Positions 9,794-18,053 of a DNA stretch of 64,000 bases are shown piece after piece. Source of the stretch: Pyrodictium sp. (GTDB lineage Archaea > Thermoproteota > Thermoprotei_A > Sulfolobales > Pyrodictiaceae). The notes beneath the pieces were generated by a model. It was not told the origin of the DNA. It was given only the letters and a program-made list of their open reading frames with translations, and did no database searches. The stretch spans positions 248,050 through 312,049 of the forward strand of contig JABXKE010000002.1 of assembly GCA_013540595.1 (NCBI GenBank). The letters run 5' to 3'. Numbering within the stretch: position 1 is the stretch's first letter; each line of letters begins with the position of its first letter. A program made the translations under genes and the position numbers.

Positions 9794-10849
9794 TTATCTA
9801 GTGGCAGCCTTGTAGCCAGGCTTAAGCGCTAATAGCTCACTAAACCAGTCTGAGGACAGTAGCTCTCTCAGCTTCGTTACGGGTTCCTGGTTTGCATAGA
9901 CTGACCTAGTGTAGCACTCGTAGTCTTCCCATACAACATGGACCCATTTGAGGCCATACTCTTCAGCAACACTCCTGAGCATGAGAGCTGCATCAGCCTT
10001 GCCTACAGCTACTATGCGTGCTGCCTCGCTATGCGTGTATACCTCATGTTCATAGCCATGTATTGCTGGCTTCTCTACTCCAAGCTCACGTGATTTCTTG
10101 TGGACTAAGTAGTCGAAGAGTATACGTGTGCCAGAGCCCCTATTCCGGTTTACTATCCTGAGCTTGCCTAGGATAATGTCTTCAAGGATTTCATCCAGGC
10201 TATTATACTCTAGTTCTCTCCTATAAGCTAAGACCATCTGTCTCTTATACCCCCCAATCTTGACTGCATCCTCTACCCAGTACCTTTGAAGGTAAGGTTT
10301 ATTGTATTCGCCACTATCTGGGTCAAATAGGTGTGCACACGCCACTTGTGCTTCACCAAGGGAAAGCATTGCAAAAGATAAGCCAGAGCCTATGCATACC
10401 GACTCAATACTATACCCGTAGTTTCTAAGTTTCTCCAAGGCAAGACCGAGCAATGGGTCATGACTATGCGCTACTACTAAGTCAGGCTCACCACGCGCAA
10501 GAACTAGGGGTGCTTGTGGCCCAACGCACTTTTCCAACCTAGACATAGCCTCACGATAAAGTCTCAGTATCTCCTCAGCATGCCTTGTCAGCTTAGTGCC
10601 TCCTCTCCGAACACCACCCCTACGTGTCTCCACAAGCTTTACGCCAAGTATTCTCTCCGCACGACTAATAGCTTCCCAAGCACGCGAGTATGGTATACCA
10701 AGACTCTTTGATGCAGCAAGTAATGAGCCATGCCTTTGCACTCCTTCAAGTATACTTACAAGCACGTGATCTACAACGCTTTCACCATCCATTTCCAACA
10801 CAACTGTATATCTAACACTTAGCTTAGGGCTCTCCGCCCGCTCACTCAT
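9794..10849 (-). CDS. ModE/LysR-type regulator with periplasmic-binding-like sensor domain, probable tungstate regulator
   Basis: A 351-residue transcription factor with an N-terminal ModE-like winged helix (HGSLLAASKSLGIPYSRAWEAI, recognition helix region) and a C-terminal PBP-like domain, with NRNRGSGTRILFDYLV as the ligand-loop signature. It is divergent from tupABC and is inferred to control it and itself. Start: the ATG at 10849 lies 9 nt after GGTG; extending to 10909 would run the coding region through the palindrome at 10876-10892, which looks like an operator. The sensed ligand (tungstate or molybdate) is inferred from the neighbouring TupA-type transporter. Confidence 0.85.
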   Translation of the reverse strand: MSERAESPKLSVRYTVVLEMDGESVVDHVLVSILEGVQRHGSLLAASKSLGIPYSRAWEAISRAERILGVKLVETRRGGVRRGGTKLTRHAEEILRLYREAMSRLEKCVGPQAPLVLARGEPDLVVAHSHDPLLGLALEKLRNYGYSIESVCIGSGLSFAMLSLGEAQVACAHLFDPDSGEYNKPYLQRYWVEDAVKIGGYKRQMVLAYRRELEYNSLDEILEDIILGKLRIVNRNRGSGTRILFDYLVHKKSRELGVEKPAIHGYEHEVYTHSEAARIVAVGKADAALMLRSVAEEYGLKWVHVVWEDYECYTRSVYANQEPVTKLRELLSSDWFSELLALKPGYKAATR

Positions 10850-10875
10850 ACTTTTATGCACCACTTTAGCACTAT

Positions 10876-10892
10876 CCGTTATCCGATAACGG
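10876..10892. promoter_or_regulatory. Palindromic operator in the divergent tungstate-regulator/tupA promoter
   Basis: CCGTTAT-CCG-ATAACGG is a perfect 7-bp inverted repeat with a 3-nt spacer. It lies in the 92-nt region between the regulator's start (10849) and tupA (10942), just upstream of an A-rich TATA-like stretch (GATAAAAA, about 10898). The CGTTAT/ATAACG half-sites resemble those of ModE-family operators. A second, imperfect copy of a half-site (GGGTAAC) follows directly. Binding by the adjacent regulator is inferred. Confidence 0.6.
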
Positions 10893-10941
10893 GTAACAGA
10901 TAAAAACATAGCCTTAAGAGTACGAGTTCACGGTGAAAACT

Positions 10942-11835
10942 GTGGACCACCAACCTCGTACCATCATAGTAGTATTTGCGGTTGTGATAGTAATAGCTTC
11001 CGTTCTAGCATACCTACACTACTCCCATGGAGTAGTGAGAGTACGCGTCACAACAACCACGAGCTTGTATGCGACAGGACTTCTCGACTACCTGGCTGAC
11101 GAGTTCACAAAAGACCACCCTAATGTACGCATAGAATTCTTACCGCTTGGAAGCGGTGAGGCTCTGCGCCGTGCAGAAATGGGCGATGCTTGTGTAGTGT
11201 TTGTGCATGCTCCAAGCCTTGAGAAGAAGTACGTAGATAAGGGAGTCATAGAGAATGGTAGAATATTTGCATACAACTTCTTTGTCATTGTTGGCCCAAA
11301 GGACGACCCAGCAAATGTCAAGTCTGCACCCACAGCTGTAGACGCGTTTAAGAGGATCTACGAGGCGGGAGAAGAGGGCTCAGCACTCTTTGTTAGTCGA
11401 GGAGACAACTCAGGCACACATGTTAGAGAGCTTATGCTCTGGAGTCTAGCTGGCCTCGATCCGCGAGGCAAGAGCTGGTATCTTGAGACAGGGCAAGGCA
11501 TGACGGAAACCCTCATTGTGGCAGACGAGAAGGATGCCTATACGCTAAGCGACATAGGAACCTATCTTAAATTGAAGAAGGATGAGCGGCTACGCAGCAT
11601 AGTTATGCTGTATACTAACCAGACAGAACTCATAAACGTGTACAGTGTATACCTTGTAAAGTCGTGTAGTGGCAAAGAAAGAAGGGCCGCTGAGGAGTTT
11701 GCCGAGTTCGTCTACACACACCAAGACCTCATAGCTAAGTATGGTGTAGACAGGTATGGTCAGCCCCTCTTCTACCCAGCAAAAGGCAAAGAAGACAATC
11801 TCGCCAGAGCGTGGGAGATGCTCTCTAAAGGGTGA
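10942..11835 (+). CDS. tupA: Tungstate ABC transporter substrate-binding protein (TupA type)
   Basis: Extracellular oxyanion-binding protein tethered by an N-terminal hydrophobic segment (about residues 8-26), followed by the TupA signature TTTTSLYATGLLDYL that shapes the anion site, and a second site region SRGDNSGTH. The TupA signature separates it from ModA and WtpA proteins. About 297 residues. I take the GTG at 10942 as start because GGTG (10932-10935) is then 6 nt upstream; the other candidate GTG at 10933 lies inside that sequence. First gene of tupABC, divergent from the ModE-like regulator. Tungstate would supply the tungstopterin oxidoreductases common in hyperthermophiles (inference). 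Confidence 0.9.
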   Translation: MDHQPRTIIVVFAVVIVIASVLAYLHYSHGVVRVRVTTTTSLYATGLLDYLADEFTKDHPNVRIEFLPLGSGEALRRAEMGDACVVFVHAPSLEKKYVDKGVIENGRIFAYNFFVIVGPKDDPANVKSAPTAVDAFKRIYEAGEEGSALFVSRGDNSGTHVRELMLWSLAGLDPRGKSWYLETGQGMTETLIVADEKDAYTLSDIGTYLKLKKDERLRSIVMLYTNQTELINVYSVYLVKSCSGKERRAAEEFAEFVYTHQDLIAKYGVDRYGQPLFYPAKGKEDNLARAWEMLSKG

Positions 11836-11843
11836 AGAAACTG

Positions 11844-12485
11844 ATGAGTTTTACTGAGGCCCTAAGTATAGCTGCAAGATCCGTGTACATTGCTGGCACG
11901 GCTACCCTACTAGCATTTACTTGGAGCTTCCCCTTAGCCTACACTATGTCTCTAGGGAGAAAAGCAAGGCTCCTCGCAACAGTACTAGAGAGCCTTGTAG
12001 GATTCCCAACAGTTCTTGTAGGCCTGCTTGTCTACATGCTATTTAGCCGTAGTGGTCCACTAGGCTTTTTGGGTCTCCTCTATACGCCCTATGCAGTGAT
12101 AATAGGAGAGGCACTCCTCATAACACCATTAATGACTGGCATACTCTACAGAGTCCTCGAGACTACTGCTAGGAGGTACTGGGAAGTAGCTGTTAGCCTT
12201 GGTGCTAGTGAAGGACAAGCCCTGGCTACGGCTCTGCGGGAGGCTTTTCCAGCTGTTATTGCTACAGTCGTGATGGGGTTTTCAAGAGCTATTGGTGAAC
12301 TTGGTGTAGCACTGCTTGTAGGGGGTAATATTAGGGGGTATACTAGGACGCTAACTACAGCTATAGCATTAGAGGTCTCAAAAGGAGAGTTTGAAGACGC
12401 TCTAGCCTTAGGGGCAATTCTCTTAGTCATCGTTGTCTCACTCTCGGTGGCTGCAAGACTGTTACTAAGAGAGGAGAGGCCTTGA
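11844..12485 (+). CDS. tupB: Tungstate ABC transporter permease (TupB type)
   Basis: Membrane permease of the CysW/ModB class with about five transmembrane helices. The EAA loop that contacts the ATPase is visible as YWEVAVSLGASEGQALATALREAFP, around residues 110-135, and the family-typical MGFSRAIGELGVALLVGGN follows. The ATG at 11844 is 9 nt after GGTG; a GTG at 11832 overlaps the tupA stop in a GTGA arrangement and is the alternative start. It is flanked by tupA and tupC with essentially no spacing, so the three are one operon. Confidence 0.88.
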   Translation: MSFTEALSIAARSVYIAGTATLLAFTWSFPLAYTMSLGRKARLLATVLESLVGFPTVLVGLLVYMLFSRSGPLGFLGLLYTPYAVIIGEALLITPLMTGILYRVLETTARRYWEVAVSLGASEGQALATALREAFPAVIATVVMGFSRAIGELGVALLVGGNIRGYTRTLTTAIALEVSKGEFEDALALGAILLVIVVSLSVAARLLLREERP

Positions 12486-13141
12486 TAGAGCTGAGGAGTG
12501 TATGGTTTAAATATGACAAGAGGTGGGTTCTCCGAGACGTTAACATAGCCTTTAAACGTGGTACTATAGTAGTGATTATTGGGCCGAATGGGTCTGGAAA
12601 AACTACACTAATGAAGGTAGCTGGCTTAATTTATAAGCCAACGAGAGGAGAAGTATTATACAATGGTGTTAATGTATGGTCTTTGCCTAAACAGAAGAGG
12701 TTAGAGGCACGGAGACATGTGGTTTATGTTCATGAGACACCTATTCTTCTACGCGGGACAGTGAGGGATAACCTTACTTATGGCCTTAAGATACGTGGCT
12801 ATAGTGAGGATAGGATAGAGGAGGAAGTTGAGTCGATTGTTGAGTCTCTAAGACTAAGGAGCTTATTGGACAAAAAGACGGGTGAGTTATCGGCTGGCCA
12901 GTCTCAGCTTGTAGCTATAGCACGTGCACTAGTTGTTAAGCCACAAGTACTGTTTCTCGACGAGCCTTTTGCGCACCTTGACAGGGAAAAACGCAGCATA
13001 GTAAGTACTCTTCTAAGGGAATATGCTAGAGGGAGGGGCATGGGCATAGTGCTTGCCACGCATGATGAATACTTAGCAGAGCAATTGGCTGATAACGTTG
13101 TAAACATAGGGGAGATACAAGGAGGCCAGAATATAGGCTAG
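12482..13141 (+). CDS. tupC: Tungstate ABC transporter ATP-binding protein (TupC type)
   Basis: ABC ATPase energising oxyanion import. Visible motifs: Walker A GPNGSGKTT, signature LSAGQSQ, Walker B VLFLDEP, and the switch histidine in ATHDE. 219 residues. The TTG start overlaps the tupB stop by 4 nt (TTGA), indicating translational coupling. The last 116 nt are overlapped on the opposite strand by the open end of a LUD-domain gene, which is odd for this compact genome (see that entry). Confidence 0.9.
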   Translation: MIELRSVWFKYDKRWVLRDVNIAFKRGTIVVIIGPNGSGKTTLMKVAGLIYKPTRGEVLYNGVNVWSLPKQKRLEARRHVVYVHETPILLRGTVRDNLTYGLKIRGYSEDRIEEEVESIVESLRLRSLLDKKTGELSAGQSQLVAIARALVVKPQVLFLDEPFAHLDREKRSIVSTLLREYARGRGMGIVLATHDEYLAEQLADNVVNIGEIQGGQNIG

Positions 13142-13916
13142 TGACCCTGATCAGCTGAGACAGAGCTATGGTTAGACTTGGGTAGATCTTCTCGATACCA
13201 ACTATAGCTATATGCACTGGTGGTAGGCTAGTCACAAGCCTGATATTACTCTCGTTTTCGACTAGGACAATTGATCCTGTGTCAGCAGCGAGTGCATTAG
13301 CTCCAGTAATACCTACATCAGCCTTGACCATTTTTTCTCTAAGAAATCCTCGTATTGCTGCTACTATCTCTTCATGAGAAGCGTCTTCTGGGAGCTTTAT
13401 TCCTATCTTCTCTCTTAGCAGCTTTACTATCCTCTCCCTTGACAAGTGTATTGCAGGCGCTGTTGTATGCATAGGTTTTGTTCCTGCAAGCCTTATGAGG
13501 AACTCACCGGTATCAGTCTCCCAAACCTCATTACCCAGCTTCTCTAGGTGTTTCTGTAGTCCTAGCTCCTCTGCTACCATGCTCTTAGAGAATATGACTA
13601 TCTTTCCTTTACCCACTATCTTGCCTACGACCTCTCTGGCTTCAGCAGCATCTGAGACTACATAGGGCTCTGCATTGATCTTCTTTAGGGATTCAACTGC
13701 TAAGTCGATATAGTAATCAATGTTGCTTATCACTTTCTGCTTTGCATCCTCAACCATCTTAGCGAGTTCTCTTAGTTCAGGATAAGCCTCAAGAGTCTTT
13801 AGATGCCTTCCTTCAGCATTACCTACACTTGTCTGTAAGCCACGCTGGAATTCTTCGTCTTTGAGCCCCTTGAGTATCACTTCAAGAGCTTTCCTATAGG
13901 TTATAACCTCGGTCAT
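13026..13916 (-). CDS. LUD-domain (LutB/YkgF-type) protein, apparently 3'-truncated
   Basis: The first 250 or so residues match the LUD domain of LutB-type lactate-utilisation proteins: IVIFSKSMVAEELGL, WETDTGEFLIRL, TTAPAIHLSRERI, VGITGANALAADTGSIVLVENE and LPPVHIAIVGIEKI. Full LutB proteins continue with a two-cluster ferredoxin domain; here recognisable sequence stops at about 13145-13160, and the last 35-40 codons read antisense through the 3' end of tupC, giving non-family sequence. The gene therefore looks truncated by a rearrangement joining it to the tup operon. A shortened but functional LUD protein cannot be excluded. It follows the CCG-domain gene with 4-nt overlap. Confidence 0.7.
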   Translation of the reverse strand: MTEVITYRKALEVILKGLKDEEFQRGLQTSVGNAEGRHLKTLEAYPELRELAKMVEDAKQKVISNIDYYIDLAVESLKKINAEPYVVSDAAEAREVVGKIVGKGKIVIFSKSMVAEELGLQKHLEKLGNEVWETDTGEFLIRLAGTKPMHTTAPAIHLSRERIVKLLREKIGIKLPEDASHEEIVAAIRGFLREKMVKADVGITGANALAADTGSIVLVENESNIRLVTSLPPVHIAIVGIEKIYPSLTIALSQLIRVTSLYSGLLVSPLCLQRYQPIALLSIHHAWQALCPCPSL

Positions 13917-14962
13917 CTTCTTGCAAGCCTCCGTGCAAGAAGTATTGATATATCCTCAACTCTTATACCGGGCTTGGATACAGCAGAGAGGTTCAAGAAG
14001 CATATAGGGCAAAGTGTTACCACTACCTTAGAGTAGTTGCTTAACTCGTTAACTCTGTTCTCTGCAATCCTCTTTGAGAGGTCTGGAGCCAGTGACTCTA
14101 TTGGGCCGCCACAACAGTACGTGAGCTGGCGTGACCTTTTCGGCTCTAACACCTCGTACCCCGCAGCTTCAAGGAGCCGTCTGGGCTGTTCGATTACGTC
14201 CTCATACCTAGCATATATGCATGGGTCATGTATAACCACGCTAACAGGCTCGGTGTTTACGAAGCTGAGCTTGTCAATGTTCTCTGCAAGTACCTCAATG
14301 TAGGTCCTCACCTCGATCCCAGCCTCTCCAAGAAGATCACGGTAAACTGTCCGTATCATATGCGTAGTGTGTGGATCTATTGTAATGATCTTTGTGACAC
14401 CTTTCTCGCTTAACTTCCTCATAATCTTTTCTCCATGAGACTTAGCTGACCTAACTAAGCCAAGGTCATAGAGTAGTGCGCCACTATACTCATCAACTTC
14501 TGGATCATAGTAAATACTCACACCTGCAGCTCTTAGCAAGTCAGTTATACTCTTCAAAACCTCGTAAACGTATTTCTCGAGGTTCTTATCTGGTTTTACA
14601 GCTATCTTTGTCAAGTCGACTATCCTCATAGCCTTCTTAGCTAGCTTAAAAGCTATCCCTGCAACAGTGCTCTTCTCAAGCTTCTCAAGTTGTACAACCA
14701 TGCTTCTAATATAGGGAGCTAACTGGTATAGCCCTCCCGTGTAGAAGAAGTACTCACCACGACTTGGCAGTCCCAGGCTTCTAACCAGGCCAAACACCTT
14801 TTCACGGTTGACTGGTAGGGGGAGGCCATGCTCAACCATATTTTTCTTTATTAGTTCCGCTACGTCCCTGGCCTCCAAGCTCAAACGATGTGACACCGTT
14901 AGAACAACTATTAGCTCATAGAGCTTGATAAGCTCTTCTATACCCCATTCATCACATGACAC
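13913..14962 (-). CDS. CCG-domain (HdrD/GlpC/LutA-like) iron-sulfur oxidoreductase subunit
   Basis: A 349-residue protein with the cysteine-rich fold of heterodisulfide-reductase-like subunits. The second CCG motif is intact: HDPCIYAR, then YCCGGP, then TLCPICFLNL. The first is degenerate: YFFYTGGLYQ lacks the expected cysteine, and DEYSGALLYDLG stands where a CCG would be. No ferredoxin motifs are present at the N-terminus. It is coupled to the truncated LUD gene downstream and overlaps the thioesterase fragment upstream by 1 nt. In intact relatives these genes act together in lactate or glycolate oxidation. Erosion of the first site and of both neighbours suggests a decaying operon. Confidence 0.7.
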   Translation of the reverse strand: MSCDEWGIEELIKLYELIVVLTVSHRLSLEARDVAELIKKNMVEHGLPLPVNREKVFGLVRSLGLPSRGEYFFYTGGLYQLAPYIRSMVVQLEKLEKSTVAGIAFKLAKKAMRIVDLTKIAVKPDKNLEKYVYEVLKSITDLLRAAGVSIYYDPEVDEYSGALLYDLGLVRSAKSHGEKIMRKLSEKGVTKIITIDPHTTHMIRTVYRDLLGEAGIEVRTYIEVLAENIDKLSFVNTEPVSVVIHDPCIYARYEDVIEQPRRLLEAAGYEVLEPKRSRQLTYCCGGPIESLAPDLSKRIAENRVNELSNYSKVVVTLCPICFLNLSAVSKPGIRVEDISILLARRLARR

Positions 14963-15584
14963 TATTTAAGGATGTAACACAAGAAAGCAAAAATTTTCTT
15001 CATAGTGTTTATTAGCTCTACTGTCCTCTTCCTATGCCTAAGTCTCACTTGTCTACGCTCATTGAACCCCTTTTGATACTCCTCAGGTACAAGAGGCTCA
15101 TGCTTGGGTTTTGTTGGCTCGCCTTTATCGTCTACTGCCACAAGAACCGTATACATTTCTGCTATTGTCTTTGAGGTGTTAACCTCTGGCCTCTCCACAA
15201 TCACCTTCAAGAAGACTTCTACACTCGCAGAGCCCACTCACTAACGCCGGCTTCTATCCTCAATATGTCCTCCACACGTGCTGGCGCTGCAAACACTGCT
15301 GCATCAAAACTGGCTGTTACCACCTGGTTCTTTACAGCCTTTATGGCTGCTACAACTGCTACTTGGTCAATCTCATAGAAGAGCTTTGATGCGTCAAGTA
15401 CCGTGGGTATAGAAAATGTCTCGTCTAGGCTCACTATACGATATAATGTGACCCTGCTTGAGGGGCTAGGAAACGACGTGTCCCTCGAGATCTCGTGCCT
15501 GCACTCTACAAGACTTCTCCTATCGCGCAGCCATCTCTCATGCTCTTTTTGCTGGCTCAGAAGACTCAACACTGCAAGGTTCAA
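14962..15584 (-). pseudogene. Acyl-CoA thioesterase (hotdog fold) broken by a frameshift
   Basis: Two overlapping minus-strand frames make one hotdog thioesterase. Frame 1 (15219-15584) carries SRVTLYRIV, EIDQVAVVAA, VVTASFDAAVF and ILRIEAGVSE. Frame 2 (14962-15237) continues with VGSASVEVFLKVIVE, MYTVLVAVDDKGEP and a basic C-terminal tail. The join lies at about 15228-15236; one missing base there would restore GVSE-VGSASVEV. The conserved GTVxGG segment before the catalytic aspartate is also altered (PTVLDASKLFYEID), so decay seems more likely than sequencing error, though the latter is possible. It heads the CCG/LUD cluster; TTG start 7 nt after GGTG. Confidence 0.7.
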
Positions 15585-16000
15585 CGCTTACACCGTGTAG
15601 CGAGGTTTCACACTACTATCAACTGCAACATAGGTTTGAATACTTAGGCTAATAGGTTTACGTGAACCATCTGCTGCCTCAGCTTCTGCGTAAGTGAGGA
15701 CGTCGAGAGTATGAGGAGTTGAACCTATAACTATGGAGTATATGTTTAGTATTTCGCCCGGCCTTGCCGGGTTAAGTATGAAGAGATAATCTATAGCGCC
15801 TAGTCAGACATGCTGCCAGACTCAAGCATCCACCACGCAAGCCTACCACCATGCAGTGTTCCATAGCGATTTGTATATCTTGGATAGATAGGCCTAGCAA
15901 TGGTTGTCTGTGTAGATTCTATACAGACACGTTGTCTCAAGACTAGTAACCCACGTATACGAGTACTCGACACATTACTATCCGTTACTATTTTGGTTCT
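15585..16000. other. Non-coding stretch upstream of the broken thioesterase
   Basis: About 415 nt separate the thioesterase start (minus) from the pantoate kinase stop (minus). I see no supported gene. The only clear structure is a GC-rich hairpin, CCCGGC-CTT-GCCGGG, at 15757-15771. The low-quality plus-strand open frame that begins near 15900 is antisense to pantoate kinase. The stretch could be remnant sequence of the eroding cluster. Confidence 0.5.
15757..15771. repeat. GC-rich perfect hairpin
   Basis: CCCGGC, loop CTT, GCCGGG: a 6-bp perfect stem in otherwise AT-rich non-coding DNA, followed by TTAAGT. No recognised RNA class; possibly part of a small RNA or a decayed gene. Confidence 0.4.
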
Positions 16001-16936
16001 CTACATGTATAATTGCACCCTTAAGGGTGAGCTAGAAGTTTCGTGTACTCTAGGCCTAAGCCCCTTCTTGGCGAGAAGGTTGACCACCTCTTCTACTCTT
16101 CTCCCACTCCTAGGCGCTACAACTAGGACACGTTTCTTCACATACCAACCCTTTATCAAACCCGTCTCAAGGAGATTGTCTAGGAATACTCGTAGTTCAT
16201 CACTGACAAAGCCCGCCCTAATGCTGAAGTGTCTTGCCTCACGTATAAACACGTCAAAACTGGGCTTCTTAAAAATAGAAGCTAAACGCGGAGCAGCAAT
16301 GCTGTATAACTCTTCTCCCAGCTTACTATGCATTTGTTGTGTATGCATAAACCCTTCAAGTGTAGCTGTAATAATTGTAGTGTGTATAGGAATATTTTCA
16401 ACACGCGCAAACCCAGGACCCCCGGGCGAGTATCTTATCTCCAACCCACGTCCATAGAGGAGGGCTACCACGTCGCCAAGGCCTGTGCCAGCTTTTACCT
16501 CAGCAATGTGCGCAATACGGCTTGATTCTTCCAGTGTAAGCCCAGCCCTAAGCCCATACCCTATGGCAACGCCAAGAGCGGCGATTGCGCTACACGCATA
16601 ACCTTTACCTAGGGCTACAGGCAAATCAACCTCAACAAGTAAATCTTGCCTCAGAAGATTACTCCGGAAGCGCTTTATCTCTTCTATAACATCAAGGTTG
16701 CCGCCTAGTAGTTGGTTCTCAGACCTAATAGCTATACCACAACTACTCGATTGACCCTTGCAAGAATACACCTTGACTGTTGCAGGGGGATCTAACAGTA
16801 AACCAGCACCAAGACTCCCAGAAAGCAGTGGATCAGAGTGAAGGACAGGGAGCCATATACCAGTAACATGTAGAGGGATTTGGATTGTAGCCAAGAGTTC
16901 GAGCTTGTACCTTGTCCCTGCGTGGATGCTAATCAC
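16001..16936 (-). CDS. Pantoate kinase (archaeal, GHMP family)
   Basis: Archaea make 4'-phosphopantothenate by phosphorylating pantoate first; this GHMP-family kinase performs that step of CoA synthesis. The 311-residue product has the glycine/serine-rich ATP loop LPVALGKGYACSAIAALG, and the family-typical KAGTGLGDVVALLYGRGLEIR and SPGGPGF. The N-terminus (PLHVTGIWLPV) matches the PGHITGFF region of the family. The start is GTG in GGGTG, with no better-spaced alternative obvious. The partner phosphopantothenate synthetase is not in the window. The upstream side faces a divergent non-coding region holding a candidate RNA. Confidence 0.85.
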   Translation of the reverse strand: MISIHAGTRYKLELLATIQIPLHVTGIWLPVLHSDPLLSGSLGAGLLLDPPATVKVYSCKGQSSSCGIAIRSENQLLGGNLDVIEEIKRFRSNLLRQDLLVEVDLPVALGKGYACSAIAALGVAIGYGLRAGLTLEESSRIAHIAEVKAGTGLGDVVALLYGRGLEIRYSPGGPGFARVENIPIHTTIITATLEGFMHTQQMHSKLGEELYSIAAPRLASIFKKPSFDVFIREARHFSIRAGFVSDELRVFLDNLLETGLIKGWYVKKRVLVVAPRSGRRVEEVVNLLAKKGLRPRVHETSSSPLRVQLYM

Positions 16937-17027
16937 CCGCAGAGAAAGTATAGTCCTGGGACAAGATGTAGGTATTGCTTATGCCTGCACAATACTTATA
17001 CAAGACTCCACAGCAACTCTTATACAT

Positions 17028-17118
17028 GGAGCTGGGCGCCGCGCCGGTGACACGGGCTCAATGCCCGATTTAGGTCCTGCTAGGATGAGCCGGCGGGTCC
17101 CACCCCGAGGCCCCAACT
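17028..17118 (+). ncRNA. Candidate GC-rich structured RNA
   Basis: An island of clearly higher GC than its flanks lies between pantoate kinase and an HD-domain gene. An outer stem CGCCGG/CCGGCG (17042-17047/17090-17095) encloses two hairpins: CGGGC-TCAAT-GCCCG (17053-17067) and TCCT-GCT-AGGA (17075-17085). Extending the outer stem by U48-G89 leaves tandem GA bases on both sides (17049-17050, 17087-17088), as in kink-turns. Two TATA-like sequences (CTTATACAAG near 16996; CTCTTATACAT near 17018) lie just upstream on the plus strand. Class unknown; no T-loop of a tRNA is present. Confidence 0.4.
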
Positions 17119-17162
17119 CCTCTACTTAGTCCTGTACCCGCTTACTGTGCTTACTAGTCTTG

Positions 17163-17993
17163 TTACTTTGGATAGTAGGATATTGTTCTATTATTTACAT
17201 GCAGTACTACTTCAATGTAGTCCTCGAGTCTGCTCTTGAGTATCTTTGGTAAGAGAACGTGTTCAACCTGGAATAACCCAGCCATATCACTCATGTAGAC
17301 TCTTATTGTTACCGGTTTTTCTCCATGTCCAACCTCAACTTTTCTTATGCTTAGGGCTGAAACTGCATGTATGTCTATTTTACCCCTCCGATACGGAACG
17401 CGTGCACGCCCTTCAGCCATGTCCAGCCCATCGCTAACCTTTACACAGCCACACTCAACAGTTAAGCAATACGTGTCATAGTCTGTTGAGTATATTGCGT
17501 GCATTACTTCTTGCCTTATACTGTATTTTTTCCTCCCAGTAAAGCCTAGGTCTGGCAGGATCCTGTCAAGTATATCCTTCGCCATGAGGGCACCAACATA
17601 CTCATGGTTTACTCTATGTACCGCATTACCTATATCATGAAGATATGCTGCCAAAAGAACAACTAGCTTAGCCTCCTCAACACTATCCAGGCTCCTATCC
17701 TTGATCGTTGATGGCTTAACTCCTGTCTCTAATAACAACTCAAACAAGTGCAAAGAGGCGCCAGCAACTATTCTTGCATGAACAGGCCCGTGATCATTGT
17801 ATAGTAGTCTACTAACAGCCATTATATTGCTCATCCTTAGTAGCTCTTGTATCTCGTCATCCTCCTCTAGTAATCTCCACGCCCTAGCTAGTAGTGAACT
17901 CTTCGCTACGTGTTGCTCTATTAGCTTAGGCGATATCACAACTACATCGTGAATGTTCTCCCCCGCCATCCCTCTACGCCCAGAAAGAGGCAT
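17163..17993 (-). CDS. HD-domain metal-dependent phosphohydrolase
   Basis: A 276-residue protein of the archaeal HD superfamily. The metal site is visible: HGPVHARIV, AYLHDIGNAVHRVNHEYVGA (the HD pair plus a second histidine), and a late aspartate in VKVSDGLDMAEGR. HD proteins hydrolyse phosphate esters of nucleotides; the substrate here is unknown. The C-terminal 70 residues form an additional beta-rich domain (KVEVGHGEKPVTIRVYMSD). The first ATG at 17993 is used; an internal ATG nine codons later (MAGENIHD) is also possible. Not in an obvious operon. Confidence 0.75.
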   Translation of the reverse strand: MPLSGRRGMAGENIHDVVVISPKLIEQHVAKSSLLARAWRLLEEDDEIQELLRMSNIMAVSRLLYNDHGPVHARIVAGASLHLFELLLETGVKPSTIKDRSLDSVEEAKLVVLLAAYLHDIGNAVHRVNHEYVGALMAKDILDRILPDLGFTGRKKYSIRQEVMHAIYSTDYDTYCLTVECGCVKVSDGLDMAEGRARVPYRRGKIDIHAVSALSIRKVEVGHGEKPVTIRVYMSDMAGLFQVEHVLLPKILKSRLEDYIEVVLHVNNRTISYYPK

Positions 17994-18053
17994 TGCTAGA
18001 AAGTGTTAAGCCTTTTTCACAGTGAAACAGAAATAGTCATAGTGTTATACAGC

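Noticed and set aside
15900-16457. Plus-strand frame of 185 codons opposite pantoate kinase
   Set aside because: It is antisense to a clear GHMP kinase and has no protein-like features.
17028-17118. A tRNA gene in the GC-rich island
   Set aside because: No TTCRANY T-loop with a 5-bp stem, no D-loop GG, and no acceptor pairing of the right length on either strand; the hairpin loops are 5 and 3 nt.
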